From Anniella stebbinsi (Eukaryota > Chordata > Lepidosauria > Squamata > Anniellidae): a DNA stretch of 64,000 nt. Under the pieces are notes generated by a model. That model was not told the origin of the DNA and searched no databases. It saw nothing but the letters and a program-made list of their open reading frames with translations. Positions 21,120 to 62,462 of the stretch are shown one piece after another. Every line of letters begins with the position of its first letter. The first letter of the stretch is position 1. The stretch is from assembly GCA_029215795.1 (NCBI GenBank), contig JARDYH010000007.1, forward strand, positions 80,859,763-80,923,762, written 5' to 3'. The position numbers were made by a program, and so were the translations under genes.

Positions 21120-21340
21120 GGCTCAATTCAGACAACAGGATAGTCAATGGTGGGTTGACTAACCCTAACTCTAATCCTAGGGGGCACTCCCCACACAACA
21201 TGGTAATAAATAATCAACTGTGGTGTGGATGAAGATCAGCGCTGAGTTGACTATGGCAGCATTTGGATGACACAATAGTCAAAACAACTGACAATTGTTT
21301 CCCCCACACCAGTTGTTTATTGTGTCGTCCGAATTGAGCC
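21120..21340. mobile_element. MITE with GGCTCAATTC terminal inverted repeats
   Basis: A 221-bp element with ends GGCTCAATTCAGACAACAGG and GTGTCGTCCGAATTGAGCC. The interior repeats ATAGTCAA and TTGACTA. A relative of the left part lies at about 16541-16640 (GGCTGTGTTCAGACAACATG). The flanks are low-complexity (TC/TG), so the target duplication is not readable. Confidence 0.65.
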
Positions 21341-21464
21341 TCTGTGTGTGTGTATGTATGCATGTATCTATATGTGATAGAGAAATGTGATAAACTGTAT
21401 TTCTTGCATTTCATGGCCTAGCGGTCCCACTATTTACAGTGTTGTCTCTGTACCTTAAGAATAT

Positions 21465-21655
21465 AGGATGCTGTCTTATACTAGATCAGACTATTAATCC
21501 ATCTAACTCACAGCTGTCTACTCTGACTGGCAGCAGCTCTTCAGAGTCATGGGCAGAGGTCTTTGCAATCACCTGCAACTTGACCCTTTTCACTAGAGAT
21601 GCTGGAAATTGAAAACGTGGACCTTCTTCATGCAAAACCTGTGCTGAGTGATGTT
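21465..21655 (-). repeat. tRNA-derived SINE (second family), minus strand
   Basis: Decayed reverse copy with TTAATCCATCTAACTCACAG, CTGACTGGCAGCAGCTCTTC and a weakly preserved head near TGCAAAACCTGTGCTGAGTG. Confidence 0.5.
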
Positions 21656-22296
21656 CCCTTCCCTTTTGTATGTATCAGCTGAGCCCTGATGCATATGTAA
21701 AATGCATATTTGGGGGTGGGGGTGGGGGAGATGTAAACAGTGGAGCCAAAATGCAGAACGTATTTCTATGCAGTACTCAAACATATACATATCAGAGGCT
21801 GTACCACTTGCATTTCACAGTCCCAGTGTTTCCTTTTTTCTTTTTCTACACTCATATCATTTACTTTGTTTCTGATGTTCAGGCTAGATTTGCTGATGCA
21901 TAGCAAAAATGGCATCACCCATGCTCAAGATGGGTCAGCATGCTTAGCCGAGCCCTGATGATGGAGAAGTACAGAAAAATCCTAGAGATTCTCCTTCCAA
22001 GGAGTCACCCCCTTCCCCCAATGCTATAACATAACTGCATGCTTACAGCACATGCATAACTCGCCCTGATCCTCTGACATTAAATAAACGTTTGCACCAA
22101 TGTTCACACAGCAGTCTTCCAAAAAGATTCCTGCCTAAGTGTGATGTGAAGTAAAGAAGGCCAATCCACATCTTCAAAGGCATCCCTTAGATGAGAGGTA
22201 GCTAAAGATAAAAGATTTCAGGAATTTTGAAGCCATGGTGAAAAAGTGGTTCTTTTCCATTTTTTAGTGGGAGGAAAACAGATTTTGTTGTGAGGG

Positions 22297-22331
<35 letters not shown>

Positions 22332-22696
22332 ACTGCCAGATGAAAATAGCACTTGATACATATAATGAAGTAGGTTCTGGTTCACAAAAGTTTGTGCCAT
22401 AATAAATCTGTTGGTCTTTAAAGTGCCACAAGACTAGCTTTTTTTAGTTTTTAAAACGTTTGTGTTTCTTCCTCTTCTCGTGTTATTTGTGAGCTTGGAC
22501 TTCCTTCTTCTGAGGAAAATACACATGTTGGTTGGGAATGTCTCCTTATTAAAGACTAAAAGCTTGTAGTGCAGGGGTACACAACTAGAATAATTCAGGG
22601 GGACAGTTAAACATTTTTGTTCATGTTCATGGTGTCTCCCCGCCAGTTAAACATTTCTATGAAGTTAAAAAGACTATAATATTGCATTGGTATAGG
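21656..22696. other. non-coding stretch, probable 5' UTR intron
   Basis: No gene recognised. Contains a (CA)n array at 22301-22327. Confidence 0.4.
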
Positions 22697-22888
22697 GAAG
22701 GCCTGTGGCTCAGTGGTAGAGAACATGCTTTACATAGAGGAGGTCCCATGTTCAATCCCTAGCATCTCCAGATAGGGCTGGAAAAATTTCTGCCTGAAAC
22801 CCTGGAGAGCCACTGGTAGTCTGTGTCGACTACTGGGCTAGGTGAACCAGTGGTCTGAACTCAGTACAAGGCAGCTATGTTCCTATCA
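22697..22888 (+). repeat. tRNA-derived SINE (second family)
   Basis: Clear copy with GGCCTGTGGCTCAGTGGTAG (box A), GTTCAATCCCTAGCATCTCC (box B region), CCTGAAACCCTGGAGAGCC, GGCTAGGTGAACCAGTGGTC and GGCAGCTATGTTCCTATC. Confidence 0.8.
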
Positions 22889-24629
22889 AATTGCTTTAAG
22901 CAATTTTTCTCATGTTTTAACCCACTGTTTTCTATTTTCTCTCTGTGTCTTGTACCATACACTATTCTATCTCTGTTTCTGTATTTCTGTTAACCTCATA
23001 CTCTGTCTCTCTCCTCACTTCATAGTGCACAATCTCCTTTCTCTCCCTGGATACCCATTTCTGTTGGCCTTCTCTCTTTTTCCTTTTACCCATCTCACTG
23101 TGTACAGTCTCTTTCTCTGCGCCACCACCAGCCTCTCTGCACCCTATCTCTCATTTATGCCACCTCTATTTTTTTTTCATCTCTTTGCTTCTGTGCATCC
23201 CATCTCAGTTACTCCTCTCTCATGCTTGCCAGGAGCTGCAGCCAATCCTGACTCTTTGACAACTGTACTAGTTTGAAACAAGAGTTTCCAAACATGGGCC
23301 TATGTCGTTTGTATATTGTTTTAAAGTTTAGATGTACACTTAAAACATTTTAGGCATAGACTTAAAAATATAATGTCTGAGTTGTCCTTGAAGGAGTCTC
23401 AGACTTAGATGGGCTGTGCATCCTGGGTGGCTAGCTGCAGCAGGCTGTTCCAACTCCACAGGACACTTCTGAATCTCAGGAGAGGAACAACAAAACAGAT
23501 CATAATATATGCATTCTTTCATCCTCACCTCCTTTGTTGGCAGGCCAGATATTCCCACAAAGAGGTAGGAGTAAGGTGTTTGGAATTACCCTGTGGGCTG
23601 CAGATGCACAGGGAACGGGGGTACAATGGTTAGGTTATATAAAAAGAGGGGACAACGGGACTCAAACCTGGTAATAGAGCTGGGATTAATTGAGCAGTAG
23701 AAGTTTAGAATGAAAACCCAAAAGCCGTGAGTTCAGATATGGTACTGATGGTCATAGACAAGCCATTATTTCTCAGTCTCAGCCTCTTTCCTGTTATATG
23801 AATACATGAAGACATGTCTACCTCACAGGATTATTGTAAAACTTATTGTGGTAATGTATATGAAGTACTTGCAGAGCTTATTATTGCTTTATTAAGTAGC
23901 CTATCAAAGGCTTTGGCTTAGCTGTATTATTGGCTTTGGTGGAAGACACTGACATTTCTCTGCCTAAATCATTCTAGTCCCTGTGCTAGTTAATATATAG
24001 CTGGATAAAAAGGTTAATTGCACTTTTACACTCCCTAAATGCACATTTAAAAATGAATTACTCTGAAGAAATAGATAAGGCTGAACGCGGTTTTGTTTCT
24101 GGCAAGGATTATTATTAACAATTATGCAGCTATACATTTTCAGTTGAAATCATTCTGTATCTTTGAAGGCTTTTTTGTTCTATATCCTGGAATTATTGCT
24201 GCCTCAAAATCACTGGCCCCAAGCATAGAGTTAAGTACTGTGAAATCAAACTCTTGATTTCAATGTTCATAAGTGTAGTTTGGAAGTACAAACAAGCCAG
24301 AATGAAGCTAAGCAAATAATGGCTTAGCAGTGTGCCTGAACCAGGTCACTGGGTATATATCTAGCTGGCAAGACTTAGTATGGGCAAACTTTGTGCATAT
24401 CAGCCACGTGATATGCTGTGAGGGTTGTACTATTGGAAATTATTTCCCATTTCTTTGTGGTTTGCCCACCTAAACAGTTGTTCTTGAGGCTTTGTAACTA
24501 TAGTTTAGTCTAAGAATATTTGTTGTGTTTTCAGTAAATTAATCTTGAGAAGAATGTAGTAACAGAATGTTCATACTTGGTAAAGACTGAAAAATTAAAA
24601 TATTGGTGTGTGTACTTGCTGAAGGATTG
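22889..24629. other. non-coding stretch with a pyrimidine-rich segment
   Basis: About 22900-23250 is strongly pyrimidine-rich on the plus strand, which keeps one frame open for 144 codons without any protein character. I see no other feature. Confidence 0.4.
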
Positions 24630-24805
24630 AGGCTGCAATCCACTTCACATTTACCTGGGAGTAGGTCTCATTGAACTCAGACATGCTTCTGAGTAGATGT
24701 GCATAGGATTCCACAATAGGTCTTTGGTCCTATGTGCATTTATCTACAGAGTAAACCCCTTTGAACCTGGTGGGTCTGATTTCCCAGCAAACATGCATAG
24801 GTTTG
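24630..24805 (+). repeat. two adjacent ~90-bp CCTATGCA repeats
   Basis: Two units: GCTGCAATCCACTTCACATT to GTGCATAGGATTCCACAA, then GGTCCTATGTGCATTTATC to CATGCATAGGTTTGGGC. Same family as 20826-21008. Confidence 0.6.
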
Positions 24806-26404
24806 GGCTGAAAGAGAGGTGAGCTTTTGTGTCAAATTTCTAATGTAACATTTAACTGCTCTTATATCAGTTTCTTCAATTTATTAATAAGCAAAAGTAG
24901 CAAAGTATTCAGTGGTGCAAATTGTCACTGGATACTGGACATCAGTTATGCAGAAGAGACGCTTTCTGTTAGGGGCTCATTGACTTTTTTTCCCCTTACA
25001 GTCTTTTTTCTCCCTCAGAGATTTTAAATACAGAGGGCTACTTCTGATTATGTGACCAGGAAAAGGCATATTCCAGCTGTGAATAGGAGGAATGCTTCAA
25101 ACATATAAATGATAAATTGTCAAGAGAGCATGTGGAAGCTAGTGAGAGAATTCTTGAAAGTTAACTACAAGTATAAATCAATTTAAAAAGGCATGTGGGT
25201 CAAGTAACAGTCATCATCAGTATGGGAGAGTCCGTTTCTCCAGAGAGATAATTGAGTTTGTCCCTTAGATTATAAAGAATTAACATAAATTCTAACATCA
25301 CTGAACTGAGTAGTCCCACGTTCTGCAAATATTTCCCGCTAAAATGTAACTCCATGAATCAAGGTAGCAAAACCGGTTTCTGCATTTGAACCTTCAAGGG
25401 ATTCTATCATACATTCTTGTCAAGCTGCAGATTGTTTTTCATTTGCTCTGATTAGCATGAATCTCTATTGCTTTATGAATGATATTTTCTTGCCAGAGCA
25501 AGCAGCAATGTTAATTTTAATGAATGGTGATGTACAGGAGAGTGCATTACCGTCAGTTGCTTTCATGAACAATACACATCTTGTTCCTTTAAATATGTCT
25601 TCATCCTCTTTCACAGCTTTACATTAAGGCTACTATAATATCTGAACATTTTATTCACTTTTCTATGAGGAGATAAGGAAATAGTTAGGACTGCTGTGTG
25701 AGAAGTAGGGTGATGGTTCAGTAGGCTCAAGCAGGGCTTTCAGGCAGTCTGAAGTAGCTAAGTCTACAAAGAAGATGTTGCTCGGATTGAAGAACTAGAC
25801 CAAAGTCAATAACTATATAGGTTCATATAGGATCTTATTGGCTGTCCAGGTCAGCTAATCCTGGTGGGCTAAAGGCTACAGTACACCTGAGGAACATCTC
25901 TAGGGATGGTGCCGCAGAGCAACAGAAAGCAGGCCAGAGCTTGTAAGCTATCCTGGTGGCCCAAGGAGTAAAGTGTTTGACCCCTGCTGCCTAAGCCCTG
26001 ATTTGAGATTCCTTCCTGGTACTTTACAATGAATGTAACATGGGCTTTCAGTCTTTTGGCAGACCAACGTTTTGCCTTTCTTAGATGTGCCTTAGATATA
26101 GGTGAGTACATGCATCAGTAGAAAAGTTCCCTATACCTTACACTGTATTTAGATTGGCCAACGAAACCTTTTTTTCAACCTCCATTGCCCCCGGTTCCTG
26201 TTCACATGGTGGGCAAAAAAGGGGGGTGATTTTGCCTGAAAACGTGGTGTGCTGGGAACATGTGTGTCTTGTTTGGAAGCAAAATTGTGCCCCTTCACAT
26301 GAACAAGATTCTGCTTCTGAACAAGCCATGCCTTGTTATCAAGCAAAATTGCTGCTTTTTTGACAACGTGGTGGCAAATTTGGCAGTGGTGGGAAGCAGG
26401 GTTG
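24806..26404. other. non-coding stretch, probable 5' UTR intron
   Basis: AT-rich sequence with no recognised gene or well-defined repeat. Confidence 0.4.
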
Positions 26405-26955
26405 TGGTTCCTTTAAGAGAGTCATGAAGACTGCTCTCTTCCGGCAGGCCTATCCGGATGAATTTTAAGATGTTTTAATGATGTATTTTCTCTTGTTTTA
26501 AAATTTTTTAAACTGTTTGTGATTCTTGTATTTTACATTGTGTTCCCCGCCTCGATCCGAAGGGAGAGGCGGGTTATAAATAAATATTATTATTATTATT
26601 ATTATTATTTTCTGGCAGGGGCAGAATCAGTGCCCCGCAACCTCAGGAAATTGCCCACTCCAGGCCTAGAGCCTTCTCTGCTGCTGCACTCGCTTTGTGG
26701 AATGTTTTGCCAACAGAGTTTTGTCAGCTCCTGCCTGACAATATACTGTTGTTGGTTTTTTTGCAATATGTAAAAAAGTAGTTGCTTAAGAAGGCTCTTT
26801 GGAGTTTTTAGCACTTATGGTTAACCTGTTCATGCAGACGTTGTTTATTAATTGGATTTTTAAAGATTGTTTTAAATATTGCTGATTTTGGTTGTTCAGC
26901 ACTTTGAATTCCCTCTCAAGGAAAAAGGTGGAATATAAACTTTTAAAATAAAGTA
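26405..26955 (+). mobile_element. two consecutive LINE 3'-end fragments (L2/CR1-like)
   Basis: The first part (about 26405-26600) ends CCCCGCCTCGATCCGAAGGG then AGAGGCGGGTTATAAATAAA and (TTA)n, a 3' end I recognise from reptilian L2-like LINEs. The second part (about 26605-26955) has the GGAATGTTTTGCCAACAGAG region and a weaker tail GAAAAAGGTGGAATATAAAC. Neither part is coding. Confidence 0.55.
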
Positions 26956-29900
26956 TATTCATCATTTTTGCACCCAGTAGAATCTGGTATTTTTCTGTGA
27001 TTGGTGTTCTCTGCCAAACATTGCTGACATGGCACATCTTCTAGAACAGAAAGCTTTCAGACTCGGGTAGAGCAAAAATCTTGGAGCATTTGTTTAAAAG
27101 TACAGATTTTGATCTCAGTATAAAATGTTACAGTGCTCTTATAATAGCAGCGTATAATTATATCTTTAGCGTACTGAAGATATGATTATATTGGTAGATC
27201 TGTTTGTGGAAATTATGAGAGGATATGGTGTTCAGGTATGTATTTGCCATTGCTATAGTGTGAGATCAAGAATAGCCCAATGCTATGCCAGAGTTTTTGC
27301 ACCTAACTATTGATTTTGGTGGACTTAGGCATGCCTAACTCATCAGTCTTAAATTCTTGTCTGAGAAAAAGAGAAAATCGTGTTACTGATTTGCTTCCAT
27401 ATTAAGCCCTGTCTGTTTCTGAAGTAACTTAGTAAATCATTATTTAGGTTTTGGAAGATTTTTGGGTAACTTCTGATGAAGTAGCTGAAAAATTCCAGTA
27501 CCCAACAAAGAAATTTCAGCAATTTAAATATGTTAATATTAAAAGTCATAGATAGAGAAATATCCATGGCAATGCAAATATGTCTTGTGTATTTACAGGC
27601 AAAAGTACTGAGTTAGTGCCAAAATAATAGACTTACAACTTAGCAACACTTCAATAAGTATTAACGGAATCTTCCTCCTATAGGAAACTCTATACACCCG
27701 TTAACATTTTGGTCCTAGAATTTGTAAACTGTGCTCGCCTTCCATCCAGACCATTGACAATTTTTTTTTCTATATCTAACTGCTGACCAACTGCCATGGA
27801 ATCTTCTGGCTCCTTCCTCTCCTCCTATCAGTTTACCCTCTCTAGTGTTTACCGAAGCATCCTTATAATACAGGCTGATCTAATTGTTTCTCTTTCATCT
27901 ATGGCTGATCTGCATTCCAATAACTTTTTTGCCTATGATAAAGTATTAAAGTTTATAGCAGGTTTGTGAAGGTGTTTTCATAAATTTAGCCTTTTTGGTG
28001 TTTACAGTTTTCACCAAAGCCCTTATATAAACATCTGTTTGTGACAGTTACTTAAAATACATTTTTTTTCAGGAAAAAGCAAAGGCCTCTGTTATAACTG
28101 CTGTTGAAGTTAAGCTGTGCAAGGGAATTACTATAGATGCAACCACCTATCACCATCAACTGGCCATTCTATGTATTTACATTTTATCCTGCAGTTGTCT
28201 GAGCTAAAATGATTTCAGAACATCTTCTCAGTGTGTGTTTGTGGATGCTACTTTGGTTCTTGTATGTTGCTTCGTGAAGACATAGTTCGAAAAAGGGACT
28301 TAAAATACTTTAAATTTGTATGCAAAAAGTCAGTGCTTACAGGCTTCTGCAGATTCAGTTGGTGTGCAAATCACTACCTCTGCATACAACACCAGTGTCT
28401 AGAGTAAGTGTGAGTATGGCTGCCAGACTGGAAAAGGTTGTAAGAATTGTAGGACTTCTGGAGGCTGAACTATTAGCAAATTAAGTATTTTTTAGATGTG
28501 ACATCTTTTTTCAGCAATGAAAAGAATAATGTGAGGTGCCTTTCTAGAGGCAAAATGTGAAAAATGTGTTCCCTGGCTAATTGTACTTTTTCACCACCGG
28601 TTCTCCCATTTTGGGAAAGTGGAGGCCATGATGGATAGGAAAAAGGGGTGACTTGAATAGCATGGAAAATGAGTTTATGCAGTTGTTGAAAAGGCAGGTT
28701 ATTAATTTCAGATAGCAAGTTCAAACAGGCAGTCTGCTCCTTGATAAGTAACCCTACTGAGGCATTAGAGAAGAAAGCATGTTGTTTACAGGCACGGTAG
28801 ACATGCACAGTGTCTACAAAGGAAATTTTATTTGTGGTTTGAGGCAAGTTAATCTCAGATAGAGGGGGCAGCTGGCTGAAGATGCCTGTTACTTGTATTT
28901 GGGGCAAAACAATTTAAACCCTGGCACTGTGGAAGGGAAGAGTGCAAAGAGAATGGAAATAAGATTAAAGTGATTTTCTGAAGCCTAGTAGAGTGTAATT
29001 CATGCATGGAACTTGGTGCATTTTATAGATTAAAAAAAGAAGTATAGACCAAATCCCATTAAAAATGTCTTTATCTTTCAAAGAGCAGGTTGTTGTCTCT
29101 AAAGAACAGTCATTCTGTCACAATATTCTTTTAAAGAAAGTGCAGGCTTCATTTCAATATATTGTCCTTGACAAAAAAATCCTTGGTAACTTCATCTATA
29201 AAAGATAAAGAGGACCTGAGCTTGTCTAGCATTGCATAAAAATACCACATTAACATAGTTAGAGACATTTCCTATCAATATAGGAAAAGCACATTATCCA
29301 TATGATATTCTGCTGCAGTATCCTCATATATGCAATATTGGTTGTTAGCCTGGATCATTGTACTATAAGGGGCACTTTTCAGGGGTTCTTAGTGTTATAC
29401 ATTATTAGTTGAGGCATTTTGAAGAAAAGCAGATCAATCCAGGCTTGCATTGCATGGTTCCCTTCAGCACCTGTTTTTTTGTCAACATAGGAGGCAATTA
29501 AACAGATGTAGCTGCCGTTACATTTCTCTTTATCAGTGTACATTCTACTCAAAGGGTGAATTGGCAACATTGCATAGTGCTGATTTCAGGAAGACTTGCC
29601 CCCTGAGCTAGCACAAAGTTCCCAGCAGAGAGGTGATAGGAAGCCTTCATGTTTGATCCTGCTTCTATAACACTGGAATAAGGTGAAAGTCAGGGAGAAG
29701 GTAATTATTAACACTCCTGTGAAGTGTAATCCACTTTGCATGGGCTGGATCCAGACTTAGTCATTTGTACAATAGAACCATTGATATCTATGAGACTTAA
29801 GTCCCATTGATTTCAGTGAGTCTCAAAGTATAACTAAATTTGGATTCATGTTTCTCTTGTTGTTACCGAAAAGTAATTGTTTGGGGGATTATGTTATCCT

Positions 29901-31859
29901 GGGCTATCCTGTTTTGTTCTTACCAGCGCGTTAAGAAAATTGTATTGGGCATTAGATGGACCGGTGTGGCTATTGTTATATACGTTTGGATTTTATTGTA
30001 TGATGAGCATTTGATAATACTCAGAGTTTTCCTACTCTTTGTTGCATATAAAGATGCACTTCACCCAAGAAGGGCAATGAGTACACAGAAACAGACTTCT
30101 GCAAGAGAAATGCCTTCCAAATCAAAGGTGTACATATGAAGCTTCTGTATCGTATTAAATATGCAGGTTGTATTCTTATTTCACGTTTATTTAGTTTTTT
30201 GCATTGGTACAGACTGAGGGTAATAAATATATAATAGCATATAATAAAAATAGTAAAAATAAATATGAAGTTAACTATAAGCAATAGATCTCTGTTATGG
30301 TTGATGGGACTAGTGCAACACATTGGAGGGGTCTTGTGCTCATACAAGGTTAGCGAGGGAGAGAGAGATCTGGGGTTTTGCATGTTTCGGTAGTTTTTAG
30401 TGAATGGTCTGGGCTGAGGCAACTAACCAAAGGGGTAAGGTAAAACTGCAAGTCAGAGAGGATAAATGAGTTCACTTTCCAAAAGACAGTCCAAAGGTCA
30501 GACGTGTAGCAGGATTGCAAGGCCAAGAAACCAGGGAAAGCAGTACAGAGTGAAGTACAGAGTCTGTTGAAGAGGCAAGGGACAGGAAAGAGCAGTCAGT
30601 AGTCACAATGGGGAAGGGTGGGACAAGGCAAAGAAACAATAAAGTGATAGGCTCAAGGAAGTTTATGAAGTTGCTTAAAGCAACCCAGCTCTCAGAAAAG
30701 TGTGGTTTGAGTCCACCCATGGCTTGTGACCTTAACCTATAGTAGATACTTCACTCAAGTGGAAGCTCTAGAAAATAATTATTTTAATTGTATTTTCAGG
30801 CCATTGCTTTTTATTTTTGGTGTTATTTCTCATTTTGTATTGTTGGTTACATTGAATACTTTCTACAAAAAAAGACAGTGTAGGGATTGAAGGAGGAGTG
30901 TCATTGGTCTAAGCAACAAAATAGGTAAATTATTTTGGTAGCAAAATTCCGGATAAACATGGGTGGACCAAGGTGAAACAACAGGAGACTAGAGAGGAAA
31001 AGATTATAGTAGACAAGGAGAGAAATGACCAGTGTGTGAACCAGAGTTTTCCCAAATGGACAGATAGGAAAGGCTGTATTTTTTGTAATGTTGCAAAGAG
31101 AGGAGCAACATGATTGGGTGTGATGAACTGAATAAATATTTATTTATAAAATTGAAAAGAAAAAAGAGCACATGACTGAAATGCCACGTGTTCTATCACA
31201 GATCAGTGGGAGAATATGTGTTTTGCATGCATAAAGTCCAAAGTAATTTGCATGCATAAGGAATTAAAGAATTTCTGATAACAAAACAGAAGGACCCTTG
31301 CTTAAAAACAAAGAATGTTAACAGTTAAATGAATTTTATAAATGAAAAACAAAATAACATTAGAAGCTGATACTTACAATCTGACTCTCTCTCAAAACAT
31401 AACTAGTAGGCATTGTGCAATGGGCGCAATACCACTTTTCAACTAACTAACTCCTTCAACTGACAGAAAAACATACGGCAAAATCCAGGAGGGTGCTTAC
31501 GCCCCCGCTGATTGTCTTGCACCCTGCTGCTTCTGTTGCTCAAGCAGTGGGTCCCCTCGATTCCGTTGCGCAGGTATGACCCACCACTTATGCAACAGAG
31601 ATCTAACGCTGCCTACACGAAGCCCTGAAATGAGGGTGAAAGCTTGTTTCTCGGTATGGACTGGTTGGCGGAGCTCCCTTACATGAACTCTGCTGACCTG
31701 CCCTGTTCCAGAAACTAGCGTTTTCACTTGTTTTGGTTGACTCAAAGTGCTAAATCTGCCTTCCAAAAGCCGGGGGTCCTGCTTGCAGACAGGAATCGAT
31801 GGAGATATAAGTGGCCTGTTGGATTCTCATAACCATTCTCATAACCTGATCTCTCCCCC
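26956..31859. other. non-coding stretch, probable 5' UTR intron
   Basis: About 4.9 kb of AT-rich DNA. The longest open frame (28473-28907, minus, 144 codons) has no domain I know. I see no convincing exon with flanking splice sites that would fit either gene. Confidence 0.4.
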
Positions 31860-32035
31860 TAGAGATGTGAAGGCCCAGAAAAAAAAATGGAACAAAATGG
31901 GGGTTTCCCTTTTTTTCTGAAAATTTTCATTTTTCCCAGAAAAAAAAAACAGGAAAAAAATGGAAATTTTCAGAAAAAAAGGAAGAAAATGTTTTTTCCT
32001 GGATTTTTTCTTTTTTCCAGGCCTTCACATCTCTA
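31860..32035. mobile_element. AT-rich hAT MITE with 8-bp target duplication
   Basis: A 176-bp element with terminal inverted repeats TAGAGATGTGAAGGCC and GGCCTTCACATCTCTA and a core of A- and T-runs that itself folds back. It is flanked by an exact 8-bp duplication TCTCCCCC (31852-31859 and 32036-32043), so the borders are certain and the hAT class is well supported. Confidence 0.88.
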
Positions 32036-32689
32036 TCTCCCCCACATTTGTGCTCCTTGCACATACAGAAGAAGAAGGCAATTTCCTAATAAGTAGATAA
32101 TACATTTAAAAGGGAATTTTAATCTGTAGTATAACAATCTGGAGTTTGCCACATAAGATTGTTTATAGTATGAGCACTCTATGTTTTCTTAGCATGTTGA
32201 AAGAGAGATGAGAAAAGAGATGATCCTTAGATTGGTCAGTCTGCATTTGTAGTTTCTGGAATAGCTTTCTGGTTAAGATTCTTCTACCCATTGTTAGATG
32301 CTTTGAGAAATCTTGCTGTTCCCACTAGTTTTGTGATCCCTTAATTTCAATCTGAATGCGTGCTGAATCCTTTTTGGTGTTTGGCAAGCTATCCTCTTCT
32401 ATAGACTAAAATAATGTTTCTCCTACGTGTCTTAGACATCTGATCGTCTATCTATCTAGAACTACCTGAAACTTCCCACTATGTTTTGAAAATCCAGAGC
32501 AAATGTTTTGAAGATTATCACAATTATCATTCTACTCTCCTGATGCTACTGTGTAACATTTTAATTTAGTCTTGTACATTTTTATTTACAGCCTCAGATT
32601 TGTTTTCATTTGTGCCCTTAAAAGTATTAATTTCCTTTAGTGAGAAGAGAAACAGGCAGGTATTATGTGTGCACAGGACAAGCTATAGG

Positions 32690-32880
32690 GAACATAGGAA
32701 GTTGGTTTATAACAAGTTCATTTATTTTTCCACTTAGCCAAATATTGCGTACTCTGGCTGGCAGCAGCTCTCCAGGATCACAAACAGACATCTTTCCCAC
32801 CAGCTCCTACCTGATCCTTTTGACTGGGGATGTCTAAAATTGAATTTGGGATCTTCTGCAGTATTCTGTCACTGAGTTAT
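32690..32880 (-). repeat. tRNA-derived SINE (second family), minus strand
   Basis: Reverse copy beginning GGGAACATAGGAAGTTGG, with CTGGCAGCAGCTCTCCAGG and a head ending near GGGATCTTCTGCAGTATTC. Confidence 0.6.
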
Positions 32881-33553
32881 GGCTGTTATCCAGGAGCAAA
32901 AAGCCTTGGGGTGCTGTGTTTTGGGCTGGCACATTGCTCTTTACCTGACAGAGAAGGAACCTTTGCACCCTGTTCTCCATGGGGAGAGAGCAGGATTACA
33001 GAAGGAGCATAAATACACATAGGTTGGCATCTGAGCAAATTGTATAAAATGGAAGTATGAAGCCGACCACTTGGGCTCAATAGTTCTGAAATCTGCAGCA
33101 GCATTTTTGGAGCCAGGAGCTAGAATCCAGCAACTGTGATAGATAATAAGTATAGTCCATATTTTGTGCTGTATATATTATATATTATTCCCCCAGTCTA
33201 GAAAAGCAGTCATTAACCCAAGGTGTTTGGGTCATTGCCCACACTACATAGAAGCAAACTCAAGTTTACTGCTTGTTAACATTTTGCAGCAAATTGACTG
33301 GTTAATTAATCCAGAATAAAATATAAGCACCTTCCATAAGTACTGAGTGATGATGCTATTTTGTATTCTTACATTATACAAATGCAAAGTATAAAACACA
33401 AAATGCAGTGAAAGAGCAGCAGGGAGAGTAGCTTTAGAGACTATGTAGAAATAACCGTGGTGCTGCAATCTTTGTAAATAGCAAGTGAATTTTGCCTCTC
33501 AAAAGGTGATTATTATTATTTTTTAAATAATAATAATCCATCTGTGGATAGTG

Positions 33554-33554
33554 A

Positions 33555-33589
<35 letters not shown>
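33554..33589. repeat. (GAAA)n microsatellite
   Basis: Nine perfect GAAA units. Confidence 0.95.
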
Positions 33590-33590
<1 letters not shown>

Positions 33591-34118
33591 ATCATACAAC
33601 TAAAATGGCAATCTTATCTCCCCAAGGCAACCTGTTTCCATCAGTCAGAGATTGAATGGAATTCGTTGTTAATATTTTCCTGCCTAGATTGTCTAGCATA
33701 GTTTGTAAGAATTTTTTGTTAGGAATTCCTCTGCAAAATTGGTGATTTTTTCCCCATCAGCTTTATTCATTGTTAAATCTAAGTTGTATTTACTAATTTA
33801 GGGAGCAATCCAATTCATGTTTAGAAAGGGAAAAAAGGCCTATAACTCTAGTATTACCTAGACAGCGTGGCTGGCTGGAGAATGCTGGGAACTGCAGGTA
33901 TTTGTTCTAGCTAAACATGGGTAAAATGCACCCTTAGTTATGCTCCTGAAAATATCAATATCATTATTATTACAATAACCCAACAAGACTTTCCATAACA
34001 TTATAGTTTCAGAGAGCTTTATTCTAGAGCATATAACAGCTATTAGCACCATTAGTAGGGTGGAAGGTGAGTAGAAGAATAGCTGGACTCTCTGTTGGCT
34101 CTGCTCACATCATAATTT

Positions 34119-34310
34119 AGTGTGGTGGCACCCTTTCTTTGGAACTCCCTGCCCCTGGATGTCCTGGCAGGCGCCAACACTGAGCTGCTCCTGGTGCCTC
34201 CTGAAAACAACTCTTTTCCTGGAAGAATTCAGTCATGGTTTTTATTGGTATTTTGTTTTAAAATGAAAAATTTTAATATGCTGAAAGCATCCCCCCACCC
34301 CCGGAAAGCG
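34119..34310 (+). mobile_element. LINE 3'-region fragment
   Basis: GGTGGCACCCTTTCTTTGG then AACTCCCTGCCCCTGGATGT is the sequence that follows the reverse transcriptase in L2-like reptile LINEs. It continues into a T-rich remnant ending about 100 bases before the MBT gene's acceptor. Confidence 0.45.
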
Positions 34311-34392
34311 TAATTACCATTCTTAAATCATTCATGAAATGTAAGCAACTGGCCTGTTGATTCTGTGCCTTTTGTTTTGTTTTGTTTTCAAG

Positions 34393-34444
34393 CTTAGTTT
34401 TCTTTCTTAAAATTTTTTTAAAAAATCAAAGACTAAGCTGAAAG
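34393..34444 (+). other. 5' UTR part of the first coding exon of the MBT gene
   Basis: The acceptor CCTTTTGTTTTGTTTTGTTTTCAAG ends at 34392 in this model. An in-frame TGA at 34439-34441, two codons before the ATG, fixes the ATG at 34445 as the start unless splicing skips it. Confidence 0.5.

Positions 34445-62462
<28,018 letters not shown>

Noticed and set aside
22842..23276. 144-codon plus-strand frame
   Set aside because: Pyrimidine-rich low-complexity DNA translated as Leu/Phe/Ser; it begins inside a SINE.
28473..28907. 144-codon minus-strand frame
   Set aside because: No domain, no splice or start support, and a length attainable by chance in this much DNA.
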